A stretch of DNA of 64,000 nt from Symsagittifera roscoffensis (Eukaryota; Xenacoelomorpha; Acoela; Convolutidae). A program made the position numbers and the translations under genes. The DNA is taken from positions 96,215,705 through 96,279,704 of the forward strand of contig NC_087062.1 in assembly GCF_963678635.1 (NCBI RefSeq). The letters run 5' to 3'. This document shows positions 23,872-34,931 of the stretch, in pieces; positions within the stretch are counted from its first letter, which is position 1; each line of letters starts with the position of its first letter. The notes under the pieces were generated by a model, which saw only the letters and a list, made by a program, of their open reading frames with translations, did not search any database and was not told the DNA's origin.

Positions 23872-24010
23872 AATTTGAATTTGTCGAATATTTTTGCCGG
23901 AAGCAGAAAAATAGAAGAACATTTGCGTAATGGTATATAAAAAAGTTAGCCATCTTCATGATTGAAATGGAAATATCAATCAAAATCTTCATGATTGAAA
24001 TAGTACTGAC

Positions 24011-24130
24011 CCCAGTGGTGTTGGCGAGTGTCTTTGCAGAAGAGTCCATTATTAGCTGTTCCTGAAGAGCCTTCTTGGACAGTGCATTCTCACACAGGAA
24101 AGTACTCGAAACAATATCGCCCGGAACATC
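24011..24130 (-). CDS. RYR: RyR exon 3 (right copy)
   Basis: As the left copy except one replacement: KKALQEQ here, KKSLQEQ in the left copy. Vertebrate RyRs have Ala at this place. The intron just 5' of it is the most diverged tract between the copies. Confidence 0.88.
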
Positions 24131-24421
24131 CTGAAAATCCGCAAAATTGATCTACTATTGGGCCGAAATATGAATTAAATTTCATTCGATAAGAAAAAAA
24201 AGAAAGAATAAACGATTGGTTTTCTGAAAAGTATGAAAAATCTAGAACTAAACACGGTATAAAACAAGCAGTGAGATTTCATATTTAAACTCTTACACCC
24301 GCATTTCTCAATAAATTTGTCTTAAGTGTCAAAAATTTTAAATTCTAATGTTAACATCTAGAACAAATTTTTTCGCTCCAAAATAAAAAGCACAAAAAAA
24401 CACAAATAACTTTGTACTAAC

Positions 24422-24655
24422 ATGGTTGGACAAGTTTTCAAGGTGACTGAGATTAGTTCCAAATCCATCGGCTGCCAAACTGACCCGGATCAACTCCAGC
24501 ACCGGCTCACCCAAAAGACCCCCGTGCATGGCCCCGCTGGCCACAGACAGTCTACCCCCATGCTTACCCACCCCTCCCCCTCCAAGAGCAGCCGCTGCCG
24601 CACTCACACCTGCTAGGGGGACTTTCACTTGGGCAATCAGCGTGAGATGGTCGCC
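24422..24655 (-). CDS. RYR: RyR exon 2 (right copy)
   Basis: Same protein sequence as the left copy. The exon differs at several bases (for example in the codons for Asp and Thr at its start, Ser and Leu near the Ala/Gly run, and Leu near its end), and every difference I checked is synonymous. Confidence 0.88.
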
Positions 24656-24939
24656 CTGTAAAATGAAACAAACCCACGTTTTTCTCAAATCGGTCTCTGT
24701 TTATAACTACGAACTTAATCTACATTCAAACTATTGAATTGAAAGTTACTAAATTATTATTTTAGAAGCGCATAAGTTAGAAAAATTTTCGTGCTAAATG
24801 TCTGATGGTGATTGATATGTCTAAATTTACTCATGACAATATTTGGACTGAAATTCGAGTGATCTATTTCACTCGGCTTTGCAACAAAAAAAAACAATGT
24901 TTTAATTGGCACCCTTGTGAAATATAATTGAAAACTTAC

Positions 24940-24978
24940 CGTTCTGAGATATTGAATGTCGTCTAGAATTTGCTCCAT
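24940..24978 (-). CDS. RYR: RyR exon 1 (right copy)
   Basis: Identical coding sequence to the left-copy exon 1, with the same donor. Confidence 0.85.
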
Positions 24979-25698
24979 TTGTAGCCCACAAAATTAATTA
25001 CATGATTTCATTTTTTTCAAGATGATATTTCAATGTTTTTCTATAAAAAAAGCAACATGCAATTGATTTGAATGATCTAACGCTGGATTTTTCCAGGCAT
25101 TCAAAGTTACAAGAAAATAGCATGCATTAGTGCAACATGTTGAAAAAGGGAAAACTGCCCAGGACAGTTAAAATGGAAAGGAGATTTGGGAACACTGAAT
25201 TTGTTCACTCCTTTACCCTCGAAATATTACCCGCAGTAAAACGTTTCAAGCTCAGAGCGCTGATTTTATTCAGCGACCCAATGCATATTAGGTAGTTGAG
25301 GTTTTGGGCAAAACCCATACTTTCTGGTTCTAACACTACAATGGTGGTAGATATTTACGCTTTACGCTATGCAAATTTTGAATAATCCGCAGCCAAAAAA
25401 CATGACAAATTGTTCTGAGTTACGCACTTACAATAAACATTTTTGTCAAACCGCAAACCCAATTCATACCTTTCGGTATTAAATTTGAACTGTCTTTTCA
25501 TGTAGACACGAAAAAGTAAATGGCAATATTTCAATAAACAGAATAATTTTAAACGCCGATTTAGTAAAAGTTTCAATTGAACTTAGAACTGACTATTTTT
25601 TTACTATGACCTATTGGCTTGTGAGTTTGCTCAGAGTTTTTGTAAAAATGCCGTGCAAAAAAACGGTTTTGTTTTTTGGAGGGAAGGGGTATGGGAGA

Positions 25699-28600
25699 TT
25701 AATGATAGTATTTTTGTGTGTGAGGGGTTTAAAACTGTAATATTTTCGAAATTTAAGGAAGTTTTGTAGGCTCACACCATTCGAAACTCGATATGTCAAC
25801 CGCGAAAGTTATTAACTCATAGATCGGGCGATAGTGATAGGAACCTTATCCTCATACACGCTACTTAGCTTCTGCTGAAATAAATGTCTGCCAATTTAAT
25901 ACTGAATTCCTGCCCTTTATTCCTGCCAGTTTTGAAAGCGTAGGAATCCTAAATGTTATAGAACTTTCGAGGAAACTTTAGTTCCGTTCTTGCTGTTAAG
26001 TAAAGTTCTGTTTCTAATCCACAGAAATCTCATTGCAATGGTTTCTGGTTTTAAGAACTTCCAGACTGGTACCAGAATTTATTTATGACCATGCTATCTG
26101 TAAACGTTACGCAAAGCTTCCATTTAAGTTATAATTGCGACTTTCGAAGAAAAGACGGAAAACTTGTTCTCATTTTGCTTTTTTCTCCAGACAAATATGG
26201 TTTTTTTTAGCTCAGCATCTTTGATGAAAAACTTTTACATTTGGAACAATTTTGATGCCTTGTGCTTAAAAAAACCTGTGATCACTTTGATAAAAATATG
26301 GGTTTCAAAAATGCAATTTAGGTCAATTAGAAAAATCAGTGCAAGCTAAAATTTAGTTAGCGACGTAGAAATGACAAAATTTTCGAAATATTTGAAAAAA
26401 TTGTAAAAACTTTGATTTTTTTAAAATCTTCCAACGCACGGTATTTTATATAAATTTTAAACATTAAGCATTTATATACACAATCATAAGAAAAATTGCC
26501 GCTCATGAGTTAATTATCCAAAATCGGACGAAGAAATAAAATATCTTCTGAAATTTGAGCTCAAACCATCAATTGCTTTCAGATGATAAAAAAACTATTG
26601 CCAAAAATGGCTAGTTGAAAAACGTAATTTTGACTGGAGTAACGAAAACACCACGAGCACAAATAATCTATTATTTGTTTCGGAATTCAGAACAACAGTG
26701 ATAATTCGTCAAAAACTAGCTTAAAAACATTAAATTGAAGTCGCAACAACCAAATATTAGCTCTGATTCAATTGTTTTTAAATGGAAACATATTTGCTCG
26801 TATCAGAGCGACGCCTTGAAAGTTCCGACTGACTTGTGAGGTCTAAGGAGCTGTAACCACTTGAAAAAAATTAGATGTAATAAAAATAAATTAAAACTTA
26901 TTTTGTAATCTGAGGTTTTTTTGTGAAAATTATCACCCCACACGTCATATCAAATACGAAGTGATAAATTTTGATCCTAATAACAAATCAGTTATGGCAA
27001 ATAAGCCTCGTTTAACCAATTTGGAAAACTCTCTAAGACGGATTTAAATTTTTTTACGCGTTATAAGCCTGAAATATATCGCTCATTACTTGTCCCAAAT
27101 TGGCCACAGTGGCAATCTTTAAACATTCTTAACTTCACGAAAAAGATTCACAGTTGAAAAATCTTTTTAAAATGAAACTCAGGACAATAATGCTATTTGA
27201 ATGATAAAAAAGATCGGTCAAAACAATCGGGTTAAAAAGTCGAATTTTATCTGAAGAAAAAACAACACGCGCACAAATTTTCCGTTGCTGTCGTTACGAA
27301 AGTCGGAATAATAATGAAATTATGAAGAATCATTTTAAAAAATTGCTCCTCTTTGGATCAAACTTGAAAAGATAACAGCAAAAATGTGAAAGTAGAGATG
27401 ATCAATAAACTATTTACTGACTTTTTCTGCTACTCGCAGAGCAAAAGTACGGTTTCCAGTGACAAAAGAAAAAGTTTGATTCCTCAATCGAGTGTGAACT
27501 CAGGCTAAAACAAATTTTAAAAAAAAACTTACAAAATTTCGTTAAAAAAACCTGAGTAAAAGGAAAAATCACATTTACTTTTGCTCAATCTATGAGTTTT
27601 TTTTTATATGCTGTCAAACTTAGCTTCAGTTTTTGATCTTATATGGTACAATTTTTGATCTTTTACACTACTTTTATGGACTACTACTTTTTTGTAATTG
27701 CTATCAATTTGGCTTCATTTCTTGATCCTATACACTACTTAATGATAGTATTTCTGTGTGTACGGGGCCTTAAACTGTAATTTTTTCCGAAGCTTACGGA
27801 AGTTTTTCGGGCTCACACCACTCGACATGTCAACCGCGGAAGTCTTTAAGTCATAGATCGGACGATAGTGATACGATCCCTATTCTCATACACGCTACTT
27901 AGCTTCTGCTGGAATAAAGGCCGGCCAATTTAAAACTGAACTCCTGTCCCTTATTCTTGCCAGTTTTGAAAGCGTAGGAATCCCAAATGTTTCGAAAATA
28001 CCGAAGAAACTTTTGTTCATTTCTTGCTATTAAGTAAAAGGCTCTTTCAAATCCACTGAAATTTTATTGCAAAAGTATCTGGCTTAAGAACTTCCAGACT
28101 GATACCAGAGTTTATTTGTGAGCATGCCAACTGTAAAGGTTACGCAAAAATTCCATCTAAGTTATAATTCCGACTTTCGGAAAAAAGACGGAAAATTTAA
28201 TCTCATTTTGCATTTCTACTCGAGACAAATTTGGTTTGTTAGCTCACCATCTTTGATGAAAAACTTTTACATTCGGAATTATTTAGATGCCTTGTGTTTA
28301 AAAAAAAACCGCCGAAAACTTTGATAAAGTTATAGGTTTTTAAAAATGCAATTTTGGCCACTTTACGAAATTCAAAGCAAGCAAAAATTTAGTTAGCATA
28401 GTAGAAACGATGAAATTTTCAAAATAATTGAAAAATGTAGAAGGAAATTTTCGCCGCACGGTTATTTATATGAAAGCTATATAATTAGCATATATTTACA
28501 AAATTTCGCGTGCCTAAATTCAATTTAGAACAACTTCTGAGCCAGATTAAACTGCCGGTTATGCATTAATTATCCAAAATTGGATTAAGAAAAAAATAAC

Positions 28601-29690
28601 GCCTGAAGTTTGAGCTCAAACCATTAATAGCTTTCAGGTGATAAAAAACTCTTGCTAAAAATGGCTAGTTGAAAAACGTAATTTTGACAGGAGTATGAAA
28701 ACACCACAAGCACAAATAATCCGTTATTGGTTTCGGAAGTCAGAACAACAGTTTAATTTGTCAAGAACTAGCTGGGAAACGTTACATTGTAGTCATTACA
28801 ACCTAGGATTAGCTCAGATACAAACAATCTCATATGCAAATAAGACTGCTTGTATCAAAGCAAAGCCCTGAATGTTCTGACTGCCTTTTAATCAAATGTA
28901 ATACTAACAAAATGGATTTTTTATCTGATATTTTTGTGAAAATCATCCCCCCACACGTCATATAAGGTACAAAGTGATAAGTTTCGTTCCCAGTAACAAA
29001 TCAAAAATGGCCAATCAGCTTCCTTTAACCAATTTGGAAAACTTTCTAAGACGGATTAAATCTCCACTTACGCGTTAATAGCGCAATTTATATCGCGTAC
29101 TAATTGTCCCAAACTGCCAAAATGGCAATATATAGACCCCTATAATTTTACGAAAAATGATCACAGTTGAAATATCTTTTCAAATTCAAGCTCAAGACAA
29201 GAATACTTTTTCAATGATATAAAAAGTTCCGTAAAAATTAGCTAGTTAAAAAGTCGAACTTTGTATGAAGAAAAAAACCACCACGAGCACAAATATTCCG
29301 TTACTTTTCTTACAAAAGTCGGAACATTAATGATATTATGAAAACTCAAAAAAAGTGCTCCTCCTTCAAAGAAAACTGTAAAAATTTACAGCAAAATTGT
29401 GAATAAATTGATGGATAAACTAATTACTGATTTTTTCTGCTCTTTTCAAAACCGCTTTGCAAAGACAAAAGAAAAATTTTGATTTTTCAATCGAGTGTGA
29501 ACTTAGGCTAAAACAAATAAAGAAAAAAAAATTTTGTTAATGTAATCTCCATTAGCAAACTAATGGAGATAACATTAACTCCATTAGTTTGCTATAACTG
29601 AAAAAATTTGAGTAAGAGGACAAATCACATTTACTTTTGCTCAACCTATGAGTTGCTTTAATTTTTGATCTTTTACACTACTTTCGGACA
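25699..29690. repeat. Tandem units A and B upstream of RyR (right copy, complete)
   Basis: Unit A is 25699-27738 and unit B is 27739 to about 29690. Unit B here has its full end, including TTGATCTTTTACACTACTTT shared with unit A. Relative to A, unit B carries a palindromic insertion at about 29536-29600. Confidence 0.75.
29536..29579. repeat. 44 bp near-perfect palindrome
   Basis: Arms 29536-29555 and 29560-29579 are inverse copies over 20 bases with a single mismatch, around the loop CAAA. A third partial copy (AACTCCATTAGTTTGC) follows directly. A diverged copy of that last part lies at 31104-31120. It is an insertion into tandem unit B, so it looks like a small foldback element. Confidence 0.75.
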
Positions 29691-30437
29691 ACAAAACGGG
29701 AAGTAATAGGTGTTTTTCTTCAATAATTCCAATTAAGGAATTTTGTGATGTTTTACCATTCCGCTGTTTTCTTCAAGACAGTCTGGTGTGCAATTTATGA
29801 AACGCAGTGGTCTCATTTCATTGTTTCAACAATTTTCTTCAGTTTTGCCTCAAATTGAGATATACTAAGACAAAAAAGTGACCAAATAAATTTATTGGAT
29901 TATTTACCTCAAGTAAAGTGCTGCAATATGTTACGCTATTTTTGGACATAATTTTCGGCCTGAAAATCGATCAATTTTGGCTTAATTTATTTGGTAGAAC
30001 AATACGCAAAAACTACAATTTCAGCTGTGGGGAAAACGAACTTTTCTAAAATTAGGGTCATACTTAGCACAACAAAAATTGACAAGGATATAATCAAAAA
30101 GTACAATTTGATTTTTGTAATATGTATTTAAAAGGAAAATTATTTATTCATTTTTTTCACTTAAAACGATTATTATGTCTTTCAGACAACAAAATGGTTT
30201 TTTATACCATTTTTAAGAATATATATCCTGTCAAGATTTGTTGATTTAAGAAAGACCATAATTTTTATATAAATTGACCCAAAAAAGCAGCTGTTTTGCT
30301 GGCGTATTTTGTTCCTCTAGCCAGTAAGTTTTCTGGTTTCAAAATTAAAGAGCAAAATTTGACAGACAATTCATAAAATCAATGAAACAAACTCAATGAA
30401 TTGTTTTGTAAATTTTGACCAAATACTAATTTGGATA
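29691..30437. other. Gap between RyR (right copy) upstream and unknown gene
   Basis: AT-rich sequence with no gene or repeat recognised. The 3' UTR of the unknown minus-strand gene should start here; a possible AATAAA signal (minus) lies near 30143. Confidence 0.5.
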
Positions 30438-30776
30438 TCAGTTAAACCATCTCCCGAAGAAAGAGTTATTGTTAAGTAAGTTTCCACTCGAGCTTGCTTT
30501 TTTCTTCTCGTTTTCTGTAATTTCCTTTGCTGCATATTCCTCATAATTGCCTCTTCTGACCTCAAAGTCAATGTCGGTCAAGGTGTGAACTCTTTTCAAT
30601 TTACTCGGTAGCGTTCTTGTGTAGTCCTCTTGAGCTCGGCCTTCCAGCTTTTGGAAGGCGGCGATTGATTCTTCAAATGAGGGGAGAGGTCTTTCCACTT
30701 GTCCGCCGCCCACTTCTTCAAACAAACTGGAGTTTCCGTCGCTGTCTTCGCCTGCGTATGCTTCGTTCACTTTGCC
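30438..30776 (-). CDS. Unrecognised gene, terminal exon
   Basis: 113 codons including TAA, opened by acceptor TTTGTTAG. The reading frame is long for this AT content, with balanced composition and low local AT. It begins GKVNEAYAGEDSDGNSSLFE and continues with PLPSFEESIAAF. No membrane segment or known domain. Confidence 0.72.
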   Translation of the reverse strand, partial: GKVNEAYAGEDSDGNSSLFEEVGGGQVERPLPSFEESIAAFQKLEGRAQEDYTRTLPSKLKRVHTLTDIDFEVRRGNYEEYAAKEITENEKKKASSSGNLLNNNSFFGRWFN

Positions 30777-32492
30777 CTAACAAAAATTCAAAAACATTCA
30801 AAAAGAAAATCAGATTTTATTTTTTTTTGGAATTTTAACCATGTTGCAACTAAAAAAATGATAGAAGCAATCTGTTTTTTTGTTTTTTTTAGTAATAAGA
30901 GAATAATTGCAAAACATGGCTTGTTTTTAATCCTTTTTACCAGTATAGCATTGATGTTTTTATGACTGAAGTTATATGTCAAGTTGCAATCTACAATATT
31001 CGAGCAGAGGATACAATTTAACTCCAGAGGAAAAAGTATGCTCTAAATTTGAGGATAAAACTAAACTCAAGGGAGGAAAAAATTTGGCTCAAAAGAAGAT
31101 AACTTTAACTCCATTAATTTGCTATAACAGACCCGAAAAAAAATATTTATTCTGTTCACCTGAGGGTTCTGAGATGAGTCCACTGCTCGAAAAAGATCCT
31201 GCAATGAAGAGGCTCTGAAAAAAAAATAAAAAAGAAAAGAAATGCACGAAGTTAAATAAAAGAACAAATTCATAAAAATAAATTTTCATCAACACTCATC
31301 TAAATAATTTTTCTTGAATTTGTAATTTAAACCTCGTATTGAAGGCAGCAATTTATTAGTTTTTGAAGTGGCTTGAGAAAGAAATGAAAGTAAACCTAGC
31401 AATCAAAAGCAGTAGATCCCGTGAAAATGTAAGTATTGTTATAAATATTCAAATCAAAGAAACAAAAATTATTACTTTCTGACGATTGAAGCCTCCTTCT
31501 AAAATACAAAAAAAATTATTCGTTATATGAGGAAATATTGTCTAGATCGGTTTATTTCTATTGAAATTTTATTATAAACTTCTTAACTATTTTGTACCAA
31601 CATACATTAGTGAGTATACAAAACAAAAAAATTGGCATCAAGGGCAAGCGAAGTGTAGTTTTGCAATATTTGCAATCGAGAACGACAAATAATCAAGGGA
31701 AATATCTCAGAGCGGAAAAACATTTAATTTTTGGCTGCTTAATCGAGAAATCGACATTGCCGCTCAATTTTCCAAACAACAATAAAAAAGAGTGAGATTC
31801 ACCTGTTTATGTGCAAACAGCACAGAAGGCGCTGATGAAGTTATTTTTTTTAAATAGAAAAATTCGCCAGCTTCTGTCGTTTTTTGGTACGTGATGAGGT
31901 GAGAAGGACTAAGGATTTCTTAGAAAAACATTGAAGAAGTGTGGAAATTCGGATAATTAGTGTTTTTGTATATCAAACTGAATTAGATAAGGACTAAGAG
32001 AAATTTTTTCATCAATAATTTTTCCACAATGTCAAGAAAAACTAGTCTGAGTTTTTCGTTGATCAGACTGAATTAGATAAAAACTGAAAAAAAATTAATC
32101 AAATGTAATCGCCCTTTCAAAAAAATTAACAGCGAAATTTTACAAAATAAACAAAATGAAGAGAAGAAAATCTTTTTCTTCAATTTTTTACATATTTTTT
32201 TAAAAGGAAAAAATTCATCGCCTTATGTGGTCAAAACAATCTGAGCTACTTGCATGTAGAGCAACTTTCCTTGTTTGGACGAAAGTTTCTTTCTAAAATA
32301 GAGAACAAACAAAAACACCAAAAAAAAAACATTTTTTTTCAAAATTTTCTTTCAAAATTTTTCTTAGATTCATTAATCAAAACTGTCAAATTTTATAACA
32401 AAATCACTTTGAAAAATCACAGCTGATTTGGCTCTACCTCTCTGTACTCGCTATTATTTTCATCAAATAAAGAAAACCAGTTTTTCTCAGCG
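30438..32492 (-). CDS. Unrecognised gene, 3' exons
   Basis: A minus-strand gene supported mainly by its last exon (30438-30776) and, less firmly, by small exons at 31160-31214, 32235-32292 and 32438-32492. The last exon encodes 112 residues: an acidic start, PLPSFEESIAAFQKLEGRAQ, KRVHTLTDIDFEVRRGNYEE and a lysine-rich tail ending SFFGRWFN. An upstream piece has NWFSLFDENN. Short aromatic-acidic motifs of this kind are common in endocytic and trafficking adaptors, but I do not recognise the family. The joins between the small exons are not all consistent in phase, so at least one exon is missing or misplaced. Nothing like a start codon was found. Confidence 0.5.
31160..31214 (-). CDS. Unrecognised gene, probable small exon
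   Basis: 55 bases between a good acceptor (TTTTTTTCAG) and donor (CAG|GTGAAC). In the frame that fits the next exon (phase 0 out) it reads ASSLQDLFRAVDSSQNPQ. A second frame (SLFIAGSFSSSGL) is also open. Confidence 0.5.
32235..32292 (-). CDS. Unrecognised gene, tentative exon
   Basis: The acceptor TTTTAG is followed by KETFVQTRKVALHA in the frame set by the next exon upstream. The donor (GCAA|GTAGCT) is weak and the exit phase does not fit 31160-31214 directly, so the 3' border is uncertain. Confidence 0.3.
32438..32492 (-). CDS. Unrecognised gene, probable exon with NWFSLFDE
   Basis: 55 bases with acceptor TTTTCCAG and donor GAGAG|GTAGAG. One frame reads AEKNWFSLFDENNSEYRE; the other two are closed. 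Phase 2 in, phase 0 out. Confidence 0.5.
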
Positions 32493-32950
32493 CTGGAAAA
32501 CTTTTTGGAATTTTTTAGATATTTATCGAGTCCAAATTGAGAGCAATTGATGCAAAACTTCTTGAAATTACAAGGCGGGCATCAATGACAGTATAGAAAC
32601 AATTAATGAATAATGATTCTCAGCTCTCAAAATAGCTTAGACATCGAAGAAGCAAAACCTACTATTGCATTGATAAACTACTTAGGTATTATGGCGGTTA
32701 GACGTGCCAATTAGAACCAAAACTCTTGAAGTCAAAAAATCTATAACCCTCCTGCAACAAAATACTGAACTTTTTGAAGCATAGAGTATTTACTTAAAGC
32801 ATTTTCAGGCAAAAACGCCGCTTTTAAAATGGGTAATAACTAAATAGTACAGTAACACCGCGCGAGATAAGAAAAAAGTTACGCTGTAAATTTATTGAGA
32901 ACGTAGTTGTTTTGGTTTTTTTGCCTCATCTATAGTCCCGGTTTAAAAAC

Positions 32951-32955
32951 ACCTG
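32951..32955. repeat. Target-site duplication, left
   Basis: ACCTG directly before the 5' LTR; the same five bases follow the 3' LTR. Confidence 0.9.
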
Positions 32956-33231
32956 TGTGGTGGTAGTGAGTAGACCACCTAAGATAGAGGACGTTATAAC
33001 TTATTATTATTAATGTTACAGATCATTTGAATAACAATAATTAAAGACCTGTCAATCACGTTGATTGTTCTAACAACTTGATGGTGCTAAAGACTGAAAC
33101 TCACTCTGTGTTAACTATTGAGAGATTATAGTTATCTTCTATTCTTTGATCCATACTTACTTATTAAACTTTACTATTAATTCAACTGTATTATTAGTCT
33201 AGTTTTCAGATAAGGTTTAGGGAATATCACA
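32956..33231 (+). repeat. 5' LTR
   Basis: 276 bp, TGTGGTGGTAGTGAG to TATCACA. It should carry promoter and polyadenylation signals, but none was assigned. The last base is also the first base of the gag ATG. Confidence 0.95.
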
Positions 33232-34649
33232 TGGCGCAGCCAGCAGTTTGTTCTTCTGAAGACAGGACGGAACTCCTAGGTGTCCCTTCGTTCTGGGGTA
33301 AACCGTCAGCCGAACCTCCTTATCCTTGGGAGGTGTGGATAGGCCAATTTTTCCTCGCCGTATCACTCAAAGAAAATTGTGACCCGAATATCCTACTTAC
33401 AGATCCGGCAGAAGTACACGACGACCCCCCACCAAGACCTGAACAGATTCCAAATTCAGAAAAGGCAGAAGAAGCGGACAGTAGAACCGCAAGAAATGAA
33501 GCGGCAATCAGGAGAACAAACGAAGCGAACGAAGAACGAAGAAAGAAGGGACCCAAAATAAATCCAAATGTGTATTTTCACGAAGCAGATGCAAGGATTA
33601 AGTTAAAGTTATTCTTCGCCTTGGGAAACGAAGGGAAGAAAAGATTCCTTCAACAACATGTACATACCAACCTAAACACAGTAAAATTCAAATTTTTCCA
33701 TGATGCTTGCGAACAACTATTCAAACGGGAAAAGAACTATGTCATAGAAAGAATGCAAATCTACAACGCATCGCACGGGGACAGGGAAAGACTCGAATCA
33801 TTTTACCTCCGCCTAGCAGGACAAGCTTCAAAATGTGGATGGACAGAGGAGATAGAGAAAGAAGTCATTCGCGACATCTTTATTGCAAAATTGAGATTCT
33901 CTGACATACAACGAGAACTTTGCATTAGACCAGGAGCCACAGTAGATGATACCCTCAAATCGGCATTACTTCAGGAGAAGGGATACGTGACAGCGAGCAC
34001 TCTCCAAAAGCAGAATCCATCTACAACGAGCAATTCAGCGAACTTCACAAACTCATCTAACCAGTTTCGGGTCAAACAAGAACCACTGATGTCCATCCAG
34101 TCGAAAAACAATGTCCAAAACAGAATGAATAGAGCGCTAGGGAAAAGAAATTTCAAACCCAAAAACCAGCAAGACCAGTCGAACACTCAATCTAAAACAT
34201 GCTATTTCTGTGGAAGAAGATTCACACCCGAACACAAATGTAAATGCCAAGCCAGAGGACCAACATGTAGAAATTGTGGGAAAAAGGGACATTTTGCGAA
34301 ATGCTGCAACAGTAATCAAGTGGCCAATGTCGAACAACCAGATCCGGACGAAGAAGAGGAATGTAACTTCATAGAATCAGACAGCGAAGAGAACTACTCA
34401 GTCCTAAAAATCTCGGAAGCATCACTACAAACGGAAACAGTCAAGAATCTAGAAGTAATCAACTCCGCAACGGAGAAAACTAGGTGTCTAAGAACAACGC
34501 TAAAAACAAGAGGCTCTTTATTTAGCGCCACCGTCGACACTGGAAGCCCAGCATCATTCATAAACAAACGTACAGCTGAAACTCTATTACAGAAAGACCC
34601 CAACGCAAAGATCATATCACTAGATAAGAATCCGTTATCCACAACATAA
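33231..34649 (+). CDS. gag: Gag with nucleocapsid zinc knuckle and start of protease
   Basis: 472 codons from ATG at 33231, on the LTR/primer-site border, to TAA at 34647-34649. The N-terminal half is the capsid region, including VPSFWGKPSAEPPYPWEVWI, and a charged helix follows (residues about 75-110). Near residue 325 a Cys/His-rich region ends in the knuckle CRNCGKKGHFAKC (CX2CX4HX4C), which binds RNA. Near residue 435 the aspartic protease active site VDTGSPASF appears, so gag and protease share one frame. The stop falls inside the protease. The conserved block begins only about ten residues after this ATG, which supports the start. Confidence 0.9.
   Translation: MAQPAVCSSEDRTELLGVPSFWGKPSAEPPYPWEVWIGQFFLAVSLKENCDPNILLTDPAEVHDDPPPRPEQIPNSEKAEEADSRTARNEAAIRRTNEANEERRKKGPKINPNVYFHEADARIKLKLFFALGNEGKKRFLQQHVHTNLNTVKFKFFHDACEQLFKREKNYVIERMQIYNASHGDRERLESFYLRLAGQASKCGWTEEIEKEVIRDIFIAKLRFSDIQRELCIRPGATVDDTLKSALLQEKGYVTASTLQKQNPSTTSNSANFTNSSNQFRVKQEPLMSIQSKNNVQNRMNRALGKRNFKPKNQQDQSNTQSKTCYFCGRRFTPEHKCKCQARGPTCRNCGKKGHFAKCCNSNQVANVEQPDPDEEEECNFIESDSEENYSVLKISEASLQTETVKNLEVINSATEKTRCLRTTLKTRGSLFSATVDTGSPASFINKRTAETLLQKDPNAKIISLDKNPLSTT
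33232..33246 (+). promoter_or_regulatory. Primer-binding site
   Basis: TGGCGCAGCCAGCAG follows the LTR with no gap. The TGG pairs with the CCA end of a tRNA. The exact tRNA is not identified. The site is inside the gag reading frame. Confidence 0.7.
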
Positions 34650-34931
34650 GTAGAAAACAAACACAAACCGATAAAACTCTTCGGAATACTAGAAATTGAC
34701 TTTTACTCAAATGGATGGAGACTACCAGGAGCAAAATTCTTAATTTCCGAGAATAGAACCAGATGTTTATTGGGCTTAGACATCCAACTAGACCTGGGAA
34801 TAGTAACAACTCAACTAAAACCACCCAAAAATTCAATAAACGCAATTTCAGAAGAGCAAGAAAATGAATCAGTCGAATCGACCTTTTGGAGGAACAAATT
34901 CACTAAGAAATAAAATGACGTATTCCATAGA
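34650..34931 (+). pseudogene. pol: Rest of protease and link to reverse transcriptase, interrupted
   Basis: In the gag frame after the TAA, translation resumes and includes RCLLGLDIQLDLGI, the usual C-terminal protease motif. A second TAA at 34911-34913 closes the frame just before the reverse transcriptase ORF. Confidence 0.75.

Larger units (their letters stand above)
14087..24978 (-). pseudogene. RYR: Ryanodine receptor, truncated right copy (exons 1-12 plus part of exon 13)
   Basis: Same gene as the left copy, with three more exons: 24940-24978, 24422-24655, 24011-24130, 23253-23388, 22488-22800, 22129-22203, 18208-18376, 17888-18025, 17224-17372, 15829-15953, 15138-15202, 14431-14635 and 14087-14155. 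Phases agree at every join (1768 nt through exon 12). Exon 13 starts as in other RyRs (ASLIRGNR, then LDWL) but stops matching at the duplication junction. The frame then runs through upstream DNA of the left copy to a TAG at 13980-13982. The product would have about 612 RyR residues plus about 35 unrelated ones and no membrane domain. No exon is otherwise broken. If the duplication is an assembly artefact, this is simply the second allele. Confidence 0.85.
14087..29348. repeat. Right copy of the 15.2 kb tandem duplication
   Basis: Direct tandem copy of the left unit in the same orientation. It contains RyR exons 1-12, the first part of exon 13 and the upstream region. Exons 11 to 13 lie at 14087-15202 and have no left counterpart inside the window only because the left copy leaves the window just before exon 11. 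Whether this is a real duplication or an assembly join of two haplotypes cannot be told from sequence alone. Confidence 0.95.

Noticed and set aside
31802-31830. Possible 29 bp micro-exon (PSVLFAHKQ) in the unknown gene
   Set aside because: Good donor, but a poor pyrimidine tract and a phase that does not fit the neighbouring exons in the supported frame.
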